Shown here: in pieces, positions 10,099-22,862 of the stretch
Position numbering within the stretch: the stretch's first letter is position 1
Layout: every line of letters starts with the position of its first letter
NCBI GenBank assembly: GCA_022570795.1
Contig: JAKUDP010000003.1
Span: 1,984,001 to 2,048,000, forward strand
Source of the DNA: Sphaerulina vaccinii
Lineage: Eukaryota; Ascomycota; Dothideomycetes; Mycosphaerellales; Mycosphaerellaceae
Reading direction: 5' to 3'
Length of the DNA stretch: 64,000 nucleotides
The notes under the pieces: generated by a model
Told to the model about the DNA's origin: nothing
The model's database searches: none
What the model saw: only the letters and a program-made list of their open reading frames with translations
Translations under genes and position numbers: made by a program

Positions 10099-10704
10099 GA
10101 GAATCGTTGGTAACAGTATCTGTATCCTTCTGGAAGCCGCCTCAGATGGTCTGTTTACTATCTATATAGCTATACAGCAGCTTTGTAGTGGTGCCATACA
10201 TGATACTGGAAGCTCCAAGCCCGGATGGCTTCTCGGGGATTGCATGATGGACAAAGGTAATGCGGGCGAACGAGATTCACGCGAACACAGCCTGCCTTGC
10301 TTGCATGTGGCTACTGTACACTCGTCCTATTGCGCGGATAGCCGAAAACACCGAATATAAGCCAAGAATACGAGAAACTAGCCCTCTAGGCTTGTGCAGA
10401 GATTTCTCAGATCTTGGCGAGCAATTTAGTATATAGAACGCACTATAGATTGCTTAGAACTATTAGTTGTTGACTCCTACACGATCTGATCTATATATTC
10501 AATTATTCATGAAATTGCTAAGTGATTACGTAACCGACTGCCTCGCATCACGTCCATCGAAGAAACTCCGTGAAGCCAACCGTAGCCAAGCAATGCCAAG
10601 GTTCAAGGGTGTCATTGCGTCATGTCATTCTTCTTCGCTTCATCAAACAAGTACACTAGCTTGCCATCTACATCTATCTACAACACGCCAAAGTCTGCTG
10701 TCAT
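10099..10704. other. Intergenic region between the MFS pump and NmrA-like gene
   Basis: About 600 bases, AT-rich around 10420-10520, holding the 3' end of the MFS gene and the promoter of the NmrA-like gene. No coding signal. Confidence 0.6.
10162..10169 (-). promoter_or_regulatory. TATA-like element upstream of the NmrA-like gene
   Basis: The palindrome CTATATAG sits 64 bases before the start codon, in the region between the NmrA-like start and the MFS stop. The position fits a fungal core promoter; the assignment rests on the motif only. Confidence 0.35.
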
Positions 10705-12503
10705 CTACCTCAAGGATGACAGCGAGGGCGCCACCGAAGGCGTTTGTCCCATGAGTGCTTCCCTCGACTCGACGCCATACTTCGTGTGAAGCGTTCTCCG
10801 CAATGGCAAAGTCCGCACCATGAAACACAGCAGGAACGCTACGGCAGCAAAGGCAAGCGCAACTTGCCAGACTAGTTCCAGGCTCGAGACGAAAACGTCT
10901 TTAGCCACCGCAAGTCGTTCGGGAGTGCCCCGCAAGGAATCTACAAAAGCTTTGTTTGCGTTCGAATATGCTTGGCCATGCGAGAGCGCCTGTCTCAAGA
11001 AATCATCGGAGACGCCATTCAATATGCTTTCGACGCGGCTTTCAAATATTGCAGCGGCGATGGCGACGCCCCACAAGTAACCAAAATTCCGTGTCGATGT
11101 GGCCAGCCCGACCGCTGCGGCGACGTCGTCTTCTGCAAGGCTTGCCAAGGCAGCTGGAAGGCAGCTCGTGAGAAGGATGCCGAACCCAAGCGCGAAGGGA
11201 ATCTGCAAGCAGAGCAGATGGCTAATCGGAGAATTTGCCCGCAGCACGAGAAGCAGGCCAAATCCGATCATCAACAGTGCAAATCCTGCGAAGTGGAAGT
11301 GTCGATATTTGCCTGTCTTAGCGACCATCACTCCTGCCAAGACTCCGGCAGGAGCTGTCAAGATACTTGTTGGAAGCGACAATACCGCCGTTCGCATAGG
11401 TGACGCCCCCAAAACCCCCTGGATGTAGACACCCAGGAAGTATATGAGCCAGTATAGAAGCATGGCCTGCAGGAAGATCAAAGCGAAGATCGTGGCCGAC
11501 GTGCGATTGGCCAAGATACGCAAAGGCAGGAGAACGTGGCGACGCTTCCCAACCACCGCCTCGAGCACAGCAAAGCCCACCATACTTAGGAACCCAAGCA
11601 GCAACGGGAGTAACACGGGCCAGGACGACCATTCGTATCGGCTACCAGCCCAACTTATGGCCACAAGCACGGAAGTAGTTGATGCTGTGAAGAGAGCGCT
11701 CCCATACCAGTCTATGGAGGCCAAGCGTTGACCGATCGTCCCTTGATATGGATGCTCGACGCGAAGAAATTTGATGACGATTGCGAGCGCAATGGCGGAT
11801 GCCGGGAGGTTGATCCAGAAGATCCATCTCCACGAAACGTGCTGGGTGAAAGCGCCACCGACTGAGGGTCCAATGACGGTCGCCACCTACATGCGAGAGT
11901 CAGCGAGAATTGACAAGGCTAAAGAGTCGCACGTACCGTCCATGCTACATTTATGAAGCCATTGTACATGCTACGTTCTCTCACTGGCACTATGTCGCAC
12001 ATGATGATCGAAGACATGGTGAGTATGCCACCACTTCCTATGCCTTGGATTGTACGTCCCAGGATCAGGATGGCGGTGGAAGGTGCAGCACCGCAGACAG
12101 CACTGCCGATGGCAAACAGCATTATCGAGGTGATCATGACGGATCGCCGTCCGAATAGATCGGAAATGTGCGCGCAGACGAGACTCGTGACTGTGCAGGC
12201 TACCAAGAAAGCATTGCTTGCCCAAACAAAAAATTCTTTGGATTGGAGCTCGGAAGAAATCGTTGGTAAAGCTGGTGACAGCACGGTTGTGTCCAGAGCG
12301 CTCAAAAAGGACGAGAGGCTGAGCGAGAGGATGATCATCCAGAATCGAGCATCTTTGGGAGGCGCATTGTCTTGTTCAGCACATGCTGGTGTAGCGTCCG
12401 TCCTGATCTCCGTTACGAATGTCTGAAGCCTGACATCTGCGCCGCTTGCCTTGGGACATGTTGCCATCGTTGGTCTGGTCGACATCGAGTTCTTCGGCGA
12501 CAT
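10705..12503 (-). CDS. MFS drug:H+ antiporter, 14-TM (DHA2) type
   Basis: Plasma-membrane efflux pump of the DHA14 group, often found beside secondary-metabolite synthases for export or self-protection. Exons 12503-11937 and 11886-10705, separated by a 50-bp intron (GTACGT...GTAG), give 582 residues, typical of 14-TM members. Visible: the TM1 region MIILSLSLSSFLSALDTTVL, the motif A loop DLFGRRSVM, GRTIQGIGSGGI, motif C GPSVGGAFTQ followed by SWRWIFWINLP, and serial hydrophobic segments through to the C-terminus. The region before TM1 (about 53 residues) is hydrophilic and cytosolic. Transcribed away from the PKS with a shared 1.4-kb promoter region, which supports membership of the same locus. 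The first Met is taken as the start; Met7 or Met13 are possible. Confidence 0.9.
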
Positions 12504-13075
12504 AAGCTGAAATCTGCCAAAGTGCAGTATCCACGAAGCGTTGTTCGACAGTCAAACTCGACCTTCGAACACCTTTCCGATGCAAGTCGATTCCAGATAT
12601 TGCTGCAGCGGCCAATGATTGTCAGCAGAATAGCGATCCTAGTCTTTGCGCACCTTGACCTACGATATGAAATTCCCAATGTTCTGCCAGGACCAGACTA
12701 TGCTTGAGGAAACGCCGATATTAGAGGGTTTGCATTGCCTACAAGCGCTTACCCAGTACGTGTGGAACCATGAGGATATCCCGAGTAGCCGGTCAACTAC
12801 CTACTTTCAGTCCTAGACTCATGGACATGCCGCAGCCTAGCCGCCACCTCAGCTATGACAACCTTCGACGAGCGTTCGATAGCAGCGCATCACGCAAATC
12901 GGAAGTGCTGATTTTCGATTGTCACCGGGCTCGAACGCGCCATAGACCAAACCTCAACTCTTTCATCTCCGGCACAGTCTGGACTTGGAAAGCTAGGGTG
13001 GTCTTATGATCCTTGGCTCCTTGTGCGGTGTTTGGTGGAACTACTTCGGACTGTGAGCCGTGGAGCTCCACTGAC

Positions 13076-13089
13076 CGGAAAAAAAGCCG
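13076..13089. promoter_or_regulatory. CGG-N8-CCG candidate Zn2Cys6 binding site
   Basis: CGG at 13076-13078 and CCG at 13087-13089 with an A-rich 8-base spacer. Zn2Cys6 regulators commonly bind inverted CGG triplets with factor-specific spacing. A match this short can occur by chance. Confidence 0.3.
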
Positions 13090-13508
13090 AACATAGAGTC
13101 CTTACTACCATGACCTTAATGCTTGCTCGAGGATGGTACATTTCGGTAGGTAGGCAAGCCTAGAATCCCTAGATACGGCCGTGATACTGTTGCCAAGTCT
13201 GGAGCCCTGCCCGTACATACGATCCTCATCAGCCGAAGTCAAACTAATTGATAAGACATTTAGTGACATGACGCGAAGACTGCGTAGATGGAACAACGAG
13301 TACGACAGCTCTGCGCATCTCAGTCGGACGCTCGCTCCTCAAGAAGGCTACAGTGCATGCGATCCATCGGTCCTAAGGTCGTTATTGGCCGCAAGCCTTG
13401 GTTTTGGAAGATGCCAGCTATTGTAATTCGACTTTAATGCGCGAAGGCGATGTATTGAGGGCTACCCAAGCTTATTATTCTAAGATCGCCGCTACACCGG
13501 CTACATGA

Positions 13509-13578
13509 TACCGCCTGCGGAGGAAGTGGCTTCACTTATGAACACCAAGTACCGCCAGTGAGGAAAGTGGCTTCACTA
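13509..13578 (+). repeat. Two-unit direct repeat upstream of the PKS
   Basis: Units at 13509-13538 and 13550-13578 share TACCGCC, a variable few bases, then GAGGAAGTGGCTTCACT-like sequence (the second reads GAGGAAAGTGGCTTCACT). Each has a GAAG/CTTC or AAG/CTT dyad, and the first also has CCG-N4-CGG. It lies about 305-375 bases before the PKS start, a likely place for activator sites. Confidence 0.6.
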
Positions 13579-13882
13579 AGCAACACTCATTCGTGATGTC
13601 CGGTGTTGCGCCCTATGCATACCTGCCCGCAACGACTTATCTTGCCAGGGGCGAGTGTCTGGCGTAACATAGACGTGTCAGGTCGGACGTACATCTGTGC
13701 CTCACGCCTCGTCCTCTATAGGCACATGGATTCTTCGACACTACTCTGCTGCTCCTGTGCGGAATCACTCCACCAACTATACACGATCAAGACTATTGCA
13801 TCAAGCTGAGATTCACTCGAGACAACGTCTCTAACCACTGAGCATACGCGCGGGACCTATTTACGATTGAGTCGTATTCAAT

Positions 13883-16800
13883 ATGCCCACATCTCCAGAG
13901 CCCATCGCGGTAGTGGGCGTCGGGCTCCGCTTTCCGGGCGGCTGCAACACACCATCGAAGCTGTGGGATCTCATATGCGAGCAACGAGATGTCCAATCAA
14001 AGATTCCTGCCGACCGATACAACAGTGATGCTTTCTATGACGAGGACGGATCAAAGCCGGGATGCACTAATGTCAATCATGGCTACTTCATCGACGAAGA
14101 TATCAGAGCATTCGACGCGGCCTTCTTCAGGATGAATCCAGCTGAAGTAGAAGCAGTGGATCCCCAACAACGCATGCTTTTGGAAACAGTTTATGAAGCT
14201 CTCGAATCCGCCGGCACTACAATGGACCAGCTTCGTGGTACGGATACCGCGGTATATGTTGGTTGCATGACCAACGACTATGTTGAAATGCTGTTGCGGG
14301 ATCCGCTCGATTTCCCGAAGTACATGGCACCGGGCACAGCGAGGTCTATCTTATCCAACAGAATATCGTACTTCTATGACTGGCATGGACCTTCCATGAC
14401 TATCGATACCGCATGCTCGGCAAGTCTTGTGGCAGTACACGAGGCTGTACAAGCGCTTCGAACTGGCATGTCTAGAGTCGCCTGTGCAGCCGGATCGAAC
14501 GCCATTCTCGGTCCAGAAAACTTCATCATCGAATCCAAATTGCAACTCTTGTCTCCTACAGGAAGAAGTCGCATGTGGGATGCTGCAGCAGATGGCTACG
14601 CACGCGGAGAAGGAGCGGCTGCATTGATCATGAAGTCTCTCTCGCACGCAATCGAGGATGGGGACGAAATCTACTGCATCATTCGCGAGACGGGTGTCAA
14701 CTCTGATGGCCGGACCAACGGCATCACCATGCCTTCTGCAGAAGCACAGGCTGCACTGATTCGACAAACGTACGCTCGTGCTGGCTTGGACCCGCTCAAA
14801 GATGGGTGCCAGTACTTCGAAGCTCATGGAACTGGTACCCAGGCTGGCGACCCACAAGAAGCTCGTGCCATTCACAGCGTTTTCTTTCCTGAGCACCGAG
14901 AAAAAACTGATGCCCTCTACGTTGGTTCTGTGAAGACGGTCATTGGACATCTTGAAGGCGCTGCTGGCGTAGCAGGTATCATCAAGGCTGCTGAAGCGGT
15001 ACGAAGAGCTGTGGTGCCTCCGAACATGCTTCTGCAGAAGCTGAACCCAGCCATTGAGCCGTTTGCCAGCAATCTCATTGTGCCAACGCAGGCCTCGCCG
15101 TGGCCGCACTTACCTTCAAGCGGTCCGAGACGGGCTAGTGTGAACTCGTTCGGTATGAGGTCTCTCACACCACATCAGTGTCCATGTTGCTAATGCGTCA
15201 ATCGCAGGTTTCGGCGGCACCAATGCGCACGCGATTATCGAAAGTTATGATGCTCTCACAGCCGCAGCCGCAGTACGAGGGTCACATCTCAATCTATCTC
15301 CCTCGCCAGTGCTGCTGTCTGCGAACTCAGAGCTGTCCGTCCGGGCTCAAGCAACAGCCTTCGCCGACTATCTCGAAGCAAACGAGTCGACTCCTTGGCA
15401 TGACCTGCTATATACTTTACAGTCTAGGCGGAGCCAGCATTCCGTTCGATTGGCCGTGTCGTCAACGTCCAGACAAGACCTTCTCCATAAGATCAGAGCC
15501 ATTGCACAATCTAGCGGCAGTCTTGGCACCAACATAACAACGACCTCCTCCAACTTTCGCTTTCTTGGCGTATTTACTGGTCAAGGTGCTCAATGGGCCA
15601 CCATGGGCAGTGAGATATTGAGAAACTCTTCAACAGCACAGAAGTGCTTCAAGGAACTCGATGCCTCGTTGTCTACGCTCCCAGATGCGCCAAGCTGGAC
15701 TCTCTATGATCAATGCTGTGCAGGGCCGGACACTTCGCGACTTGGCGAAGCCCAAATTACACAGCCACTCTGTACTGCGGTACAGATCATGATTGTTGAC
15801 CTCTTGAGACTAGCCGGGATCCAGCTGCATTCAGTTATTGGTCACAGTTCGGGAGAAATCGCCGCTGCATACACCGTGGGTGCTCTCTCCGCACATGATG
15901 CGATCCGCATCGCATACTATCGTGGCCTTTACGCCTCGCTTGCGAGAAGTCCAAATGGACAGAAGGGCGCTATGATGGCTGTTGGTCTGACATTCGATGA
16001 GGCTTGCGAGCTTTGCGAGGGCGAATTTGCTGGACGTGTCGACGTTGCGGCCTGGAATTCAGACGCAAGCAATACCCTGTCCGGTGACGAAGATGCCATC
16101 TTAGAGATCAAAGCCAGGCTTGAAGACAGAGACGTCTTTGCTCGGTTGCTCAAAGTCGATACCGCGTATCACTCGCACCACATGGAGGCGTGCTCGAGTG
16201 CATATACCAAGGCCTTGCGAGCTTGCTCGATCAAGTCTGCCAATCCCAAAAGAGGTTGTACATGGTTCTCCAGCGTCTATGGCGGACGCATTGAAGATGA
16301 TGATCTCATCGCAAAGCTATCCTGCGTGTATTGGGTCGATAACCTGCTCAGCCCGGTCATGTTCCACGATGCCATCGAGACTGCGGCTTACGGAGACCTG
16401 CCCTGTAACGCTGCGATTGAAGTCGGACCACATCCAGCATTGAAGACTCCTGCCACACAAACATATCAGCGCACCATTAGTCACCAGCTCCCTTACTATG
16501 GAACTCTCTTCCGTGCACGCAACGATATTGAAGCACTTAGTGAGACCTTGGGTGCGCTTTGGGTGCAGCTTGGTTCACACGCAGTCGACTTTGTTCAGTA
16601 CAACCAGGCTTTCTTCGGCACCGACTCAGTCCCCGGCCTGATAGCACTACCAGGTTACAAGTGGGATCACAGCAAGCAATTCTGGAAAGAAGGGCGCAAG
16701 TCACTAGTGTACCGCACACGAAATGAAATTGCGCATCCTTTGCTGGGGAAACGCGCTGTCGACGACATTGAAGACGAGAAACGATGGGAGAATTGCCTAC

Positions 16801-19800
16801 GTCTCCAGGACTTGCCGTGGCTTCCTGGACATGTTGTTCAGGGCCAGGTGGTATACCCTGCTGCGGCATACTTGGTGATGGCGCTCGCGGCGTCTCGAAC
16901 GCTGGTCTCGGCACCGCAAGTGGCTTTTTACGAGCTATCTGACGTGACGATCGACTCCGCGATTCTACTTGGGGAGAATGATGCCAACGTGCAGACATTA
17001 TTTACGTTGAACACTGTTCCAGTCACAGAGTCTGTTTCGATTATCGAGGCTGAGTGGGCTTGTCGTTCAGTGTCCGCTGATGACCCCAAAGCAAAGTGGC
17101 GTATCAATGCGAAAGGAAAGGTCAGGCTCTTGCTGAAAGGCGAAAGTGCTGAGAAGCTTCCAGCGCGTATTGCCCCTGCTCAAACTTTACTCACCCGCGT
17201 GAGCTCGGAAAGGCTGTACAGCAATATCGAAGCATTGGGAATGTCGTATTCAGGGCCTTTCCGGCGTCTGGAAGATGTGCAGAGAAGATCGAAATACGCC
17301 ACTGCCACCATGACGGGCCTTGAGACCACGGACTCTATACATCCTGCTGTCCTTGATTCCGCATTTCAGCCATTGATCGCTGCGATGGCTTATCCAGGAG
17401 ACGGCTCAATGACTTCTGCTTGTGTCCCGACTCATATCAGGAGTATACGAATAGCTGGCTCTCAACAGACTTCGAACAGTGGTAGGCGCTTGATCGTGGA
17501 CGCTTTCGCGACGACATCAGCTGCGCGTTCCTTCACCGGCGATGTCGAGCTGTACGATGCCGAGAGCGGGGAGGCATTGATGCAGGTTGAGAGCATTACA
17601 TGCACGACTTTAAGTCAGCCCGGTCCGAGCGACTACAAAGAACTCTACACGCAGGAAGTCTGGGAACTCGACATTGCAAGCGGCGTCACAACCAACCAAG
17701 ACGGCCGGACAGATGGGCCAGGAGAGCTTGATCTCCTGGAATTCTTCGAACGTTTGGCGTACTCTTACCTTCAAAGGTTCTATCAATCATTCTCAAGTAA
17801 CGACGTGTCCTCAATGGAACCATACTTCACCAAGATCTTCGAGTGGCTTGAGAATCTGTTGCCAACCATCGCCTCCGGACAGCATCCTACTGTAAAGGCA
17901 GAATGGGCGAACGACGATCATGAAATGTTGCTGCAAGAAGCTTCAAAATTCTCAGATAGTGCCGAATTGACATTGCTCCAGGCTGTGGGTGAGCACTTTG
18001 CGTCCGTTGCCCGGGGCGAGACCACCATGCTTGAGCACATGATCAAAGACAATATTCTTGAACGAACATACACGGAGATGATCGGCGTTCCCTACTTGAA
18101 CACCTCTATCGGCAATGTGGCACGACAAATTGCTCATCGTTATCCGCGAATGAATGTTCTTGAAATAGGTGCAGGCACAGGCAGCTTTACCAGTGGCATG
18201 TTGAAAGGTCTGGGATCGACGTTCGACACATACACTTATACGGATATCAGCTCTGGCTTCTTCGAAAGCGCTGAAGAGCGCTTCAAGAGCTGGTCACACA
18301 AGATGGAATATCGACCACTGAATATCGAAGAAGACGTTGCGTCGCAGGCTTATCAACACAACGCCTATGACATGGTCGTGGCGGCGAATGTGCTGCATGC
18401 AACCAAGTCAGTGAGGAAGACGCTGAAGAATGTTCGACAGTTGTTGAAGCCTGGTGGCTACCTCCTCCTAGTCGAGTGGACTGGTAACAACCTCGGTCGG
18501 TTCTTGACCTATGCGGGCCTTCCTGGTTTCTGGCTCAGCCAGGATGGTCGGACTAACGGTCCTACTTTGACGAAGGATGAGTGGGATGAACACTTGCGAG
18601 ACACCGGATTCTCTGGCATTGACATCTGGATACCTGATATGGCAGATGCATCCAAGCATCTCAGCTCACTTATGGTCGTGCAGGCGGTTGATCACGACAT
18701 GACCATCATGCGTTCCCCATTTACGGCCAACATCAACCCACTTGCAGGACATGCTATCACCATCGTTGGTGGACGTACAAGTGGCCTCGGCGAAGCAATC
18801 AAAGTTGTTTTGACCAGCAGCAGCTTTCCTGGATCCAAAATTCATCTGGTCGACAGCTTGGCGGAGCTGGTGGACGAGGAAATTGTCCCATCATTGATAT
18901 GCCTCGAGGACCTTGACAGACCTATTTTACAGAATCTTTCTGCGGCCACCTTGGCGACACTACAACGGATTCTCCCCAATTGCCGACACATGGTGTGGGT
19001 GGGCCAGGAAGGCCACTTTGCTAATTTGTCGCTTGGACTCTGTCGGTCACTGGCCAACGAATATGCCCATGTAGCCTTGCAGTTCCTCAAGGTCGATGAC
19101 CCTATCAATCTGGGTGTTTCCGTGCCCATTGCTGAGGCAATGGCGCGTATTGTATACTCTTCGACTTGTAGTCAGGTGTCATCCTGGCTTTGGACCTCTG
19201 AGCCAGAGCTGGTCGTCGATCAGCAGAAACGGTTGTTCATTCCTCGAGTGTTTCCTGACACTCTGTTGAATGATCGCTTCAACTCCAATACACTACCCAT
19301 TCAGAAGTCCGTGCGACTCGACAGTCAGTCGGTCACGATAAAACAGACCAGCAAAGCATTCCAGATCGGCGAGCGCGATCTGGCTGACATTCGCATCACA
19401 TATGCCCTTCTCCAACCAATAAGTATCTCGGGCGAGAGCTACTTCGTCAGCTATGGACATCTAATGCATCGAGAGGATGACACTTTGGTGGTGTTGTCAC
19501 CGACTTGTAGTTCATCGGTCCCTGCATTCATGAACCACACCGTAAGTGTGGGCCGTCATCCAGATGCAGGAAGTCTCCTTCCCTGCATTGCAAGCAAGAT
19601 GCTCGTGCAGCGTTTCCTTCAAAATTTCGACACAAATCGACCCCTGGTAATCAACGAGCCAGATGCAATCATCGGAGCTGAGTTGCTACATATGGCTGCA
19701 GAACGCGGCATCAGGACAATTTGCTTTTCCAGCCAAGGAAAGGCTGGCTGTACTCCAATACACCCATATGCCCCAGATCGAGAACTTCGACACGTTCTCC

Positions 19801-22788
19801 CAAGTGATGTGGGCACGTTTCTTGATTTCTCATCTGACCAGGCGTCTCGATACAAATGGAACAGAGTGCTCCCGACTCGCTGGATCTATATCATGCTCGA
19901 AAAGTTCTTGGAAGGTGAAGTCTCGGTGGAGCATTTCGACAACCTCACGACACAGGTCTTTGCCGAGAGTCTTCCCGGCATAGGAACTGCCAATGTTGTA
20001 CCGATTTCCGATCTATCGAGCATGACTCCAGGAACCCTTTCGTACTCAAGCGTAGTTGACTTCTCCTCAGCCACACACATCGATGCTCTGCTGCCGCCAC
20101 CAGACTACAGCCAAGCGGTGCGCAGCGATGGCACGTACTTCATGGTCGGCTGTGCAGGGGGTTTGGGTCGCGCCGTGTGTTCGTGGTTGGTGGCCAAGGG
20201 CGCACGATATCTCGCACTTGTCAGCAGGAATGTATTGTCGATCGATCAGGCTTGGTTGAATGAGCTCGAAGCCAAGGGCGCGAAAGTGGAGCTGTGCCAG
20301 GCCGACGTGTCAGACTTGGACTCACTCCGTTCGGTCCTGTCGAAAGTGAGAGCAGACATGCCACCAATTGTCGGCGTGGCGCATGCTGCCATGGTGTTGA
20401 AGGACAAAGCCTTCGGAGGTTGCACTGTTGATGATTTCGCCACTGTGTTCGGACCCAAGGTGAAAGGCACGGAAAATTTGCACCAGTTGTTCATCGATGA
20501 ACCATTGGATTTCTTCATTATGTTCTCGTCCATTGCAAGTTTGCTCGGCAGTCCAGGACAATCTACCTATGCTGCATCAAACTTGTGCATGACGGCCGTT
20601 GTAGCAGAGCGACGAGCGAAAGGCCTCAGTGCTTCGGTCATCCACATCGGCGCCGTCACGGGATTAGGTTACGTTCTGGACTCTGACATCGAGAGCAAAT
20701 TGTTGTCGAACTATGACACGCCAATGCCTATTAGCGAGCCCGCATTTATGGACATCTTCGCACAAACGATACTGATCGGACGACCCGATTCAGGCCACTG
20801 TCCAGAAGTCATCACCGGAGTACCGCGCTACAATCGGAGCACGATATCAGACACCAGATACGGGAGCAATCCGAAGCTTTCTCATCACATGATCGAGCAG
20901 GCCACTTCTACCACCGAAGCTTCTGCCACCGCTGTCAGCGTGCGTCAATCAGTGGATGATGCCCAGAGCCAGGACGAGGCAGCTCTCATCATTCAACGGG
21001 CCTTCTGCGCGAAGCTGGAGAAGACGCTGCAAATGCCTGCGGAATCTGTCGACTGTGCTCAACCACTACTGAACCTCGGCGTTGACTCTCTTATCGCCGT
21101 CGAGGTTCGTTCTTGGTTCTTGAAGCAGCTGGATGTCAGTCTTCCTGTTCTGAAGATTCTTGGCGGCAGCTCTGTCGGTGACTTATGTCATGAGGCGGCT
21201 TCGAAAATCTTTGCCCCCTCAAGCAAAGGGCGTCTTGATTTGGCAGATGACAACAAACTAGCTTTGTCGAAGACCGCGCTCCTTCAGATCCCATCGCACA
21301 CGCAGGGCGATTCCAGCTCGGAGTCGCCTGAAGATATGGGATCTAGCCCGCCGAGCAGCGTCTCAGAGGAATGTGATACCGATCGCATCGACCGCGAAGG
21401 ACCACTTGCTTATGAGCAGAGCAAGTTGTTGTCGGCATTGAAGACCTGGCGGGATCCGACATTATGCAACCTTGCAGTCATATTCAGAATAGGCGGCCAG
21501 CTGGATCTTGTCAAGCTCGAGCAGGCAGGTCAACGGGTAGTCCAGCGACATGAAATTCTGAGGACTAGGTTTGCACAGGATCCACTCACTGGCGAGATGA
21601 TGCAGTATGTGATGGTGCAGAAGAACACCCAGCTGGTAGTCAGCCCAGCCATGACACCACAGGCGGCTTTCGATGCCGTACGCTACCATGTCTTTGATCT
21701 CGCTGCTGGGGAGACCATGAAGGCAATTGTCGTCCCACACGAAGACCATTCTTTCCTCGCAATCGCGTGGCATCATATTGTCTTTGACGGTTACAGCCCA
21801 GTGCCATTCCTTCGAGACTTAAACGTTGCTTATTTTACCGGGACTCTGCCACCTCTGAAGTATCAGTATCTGGATTTCGTTCATGACCAGTTGCGAAAAC
21901 TTGCTCAGATCCAAGACCGTGTGGCGTACTGGACTACAGAATATCAGCAACTGCCGACCACACTCCCTATGTTTCCATTCTCGAAAGAGAAAGTGCGCCC
22001 AACGTTGCCTGCAGAGAGACCTAAGCCGCGACCGACCGTAGAGAAGTCACTCTCTGCCCAGCTATGTGCCACTATCAAGAGCGTTTCTCGGAAAATCGGT
22101 GCTACACCTTTTCATGTATACTTGGCAGCGCTCCAAGCAGTATTCTACCGCATGCTCTCCGTACCAGACGTATGTCTTGCAATCCAAGTCAACAACCGTG
22201 AGGCGGAATCAGACGATAGTATCGGAGAATTTGCCGATCTCTTGCCCATCAAATTTCACTTACAAGAAGATTTCGAACAACTGGTTCGACATACCAGAGA
22301 CAAAGTGCAAGCAGGACTACGTTCGCTTGTACCTTCTCAATTCATCATGGCTGCTGTACCGGAACATCATGGCGATCTCTATCAGGTTTCGGTTAACTAT
22401 CTACCTAGCCCCGTTCAAGATATATCTCTTGGTGGGCATGCAGCTGAAATGTTGAAATATAATCGGCTTGGTGGGTATGCTCGCGATCTTGATCTGGAAT
22501 TGCAGAATCTTGTTGATGGGAGAATGCTTGTGGTTCTGCGAGGGAGGCAGGACTTGTATGACGAACGTAGCATACAAATGCTACTGACGATCTATGAGCG
22601 TGTTCTTGAGACGCTTGTAGAGGATACGGCACAGTCTGTGGTGGAGGTTGCTGTACCTTCTACGGCAGATATTGAGGCGTCTTTGGGTAAGTGTGATGTG
22701 CAAGATGATATGCTGCGATGTACTAATCCGAGTAACAGATGAAACGACGGTTGTACGGGTTGACGAGTGGAGCGAGCGAGGAACATGA
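13883..22788 (+). CDS. Iterative type I PKS, KS-AT-DH-CMeT-KR-ACP with terminal condensation domain
   Basis: Reducing polyketide synthase, 2932 residues from exons 13883-15152, 15208-22686 and 22739-22788. Intron 1 (55 bp) restores [12 protein letters not shown]. Intron 2 (52 bp, GTAAGT, branch TACTAAT) moves the stop from 22742 to 22788. Domains and key residues: KS with DTACSAS Cys178, His315 (EAHGTGT) and His356; AT with GHSSGE Ser637; DH with His965 ([10 protein letters not shown]) and Asp1140; C-methyltransferase with EIGAGTGSF near 1409; KR with GCAGGLG near 2071 and Tyr2211 (STYAASN); ACP with GVDSL Ser2384; NRPS-type condensation domain with an intact HHIVFDG at 2612-2618. There is no ER domain between CMeT and KR and no adenylation, thiolation or reductase domain after C. 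This is the layout of LovB-type synthases, which borrow a trans-acting ER. All visible catalytic motifs look intact. The product cannot be predicted. Confidence 0.95.
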
Positions 22789-22862
22789 AAGCTGGCGACT
22801 ACATGTACATTAGATCAGGACGAAGGTATAAATGCTCGACCAGAACAGAGTTTGGATATGCA

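Larger units (their letters stand above)
12504..13882. promoter_or_regulatory. Bidirectional promoter region, MFS pump / PKS
   Basis: 1.38 kb without a convincing coding frame between the divergent pump and synthase genes. It holds a spaced direct repeat (13509-13578), a CGG-N8-CCG inverted site (13076-13089) of the type bound by Zn2Cys6 dimers, and CGGCCG at 13176-13181. No cluster-specific regulator gene is adjacent in this window. Confidence 0.5.

Noticed and set aside
14351..15109. 252-codon minus-strand frame inside the PKS KS domain
   Set aside because: Antisense shadow of a strongly conserved coding exon; no motif of its own.
18700..20100. Possible enoylreductase domain in the PKS between CMeT and KR
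   Set aside because: No ER nucleotide-binding signature was found; the stretch fits the structural half of KR and linker.
22739..22788. PKS stop at 22742 without the last intron
   Set aside because: GTAAGT donor, TACTAAT branch and CAG acceptor are all near consensus and extend the frame to 22788. The unspliced stop remains possible.
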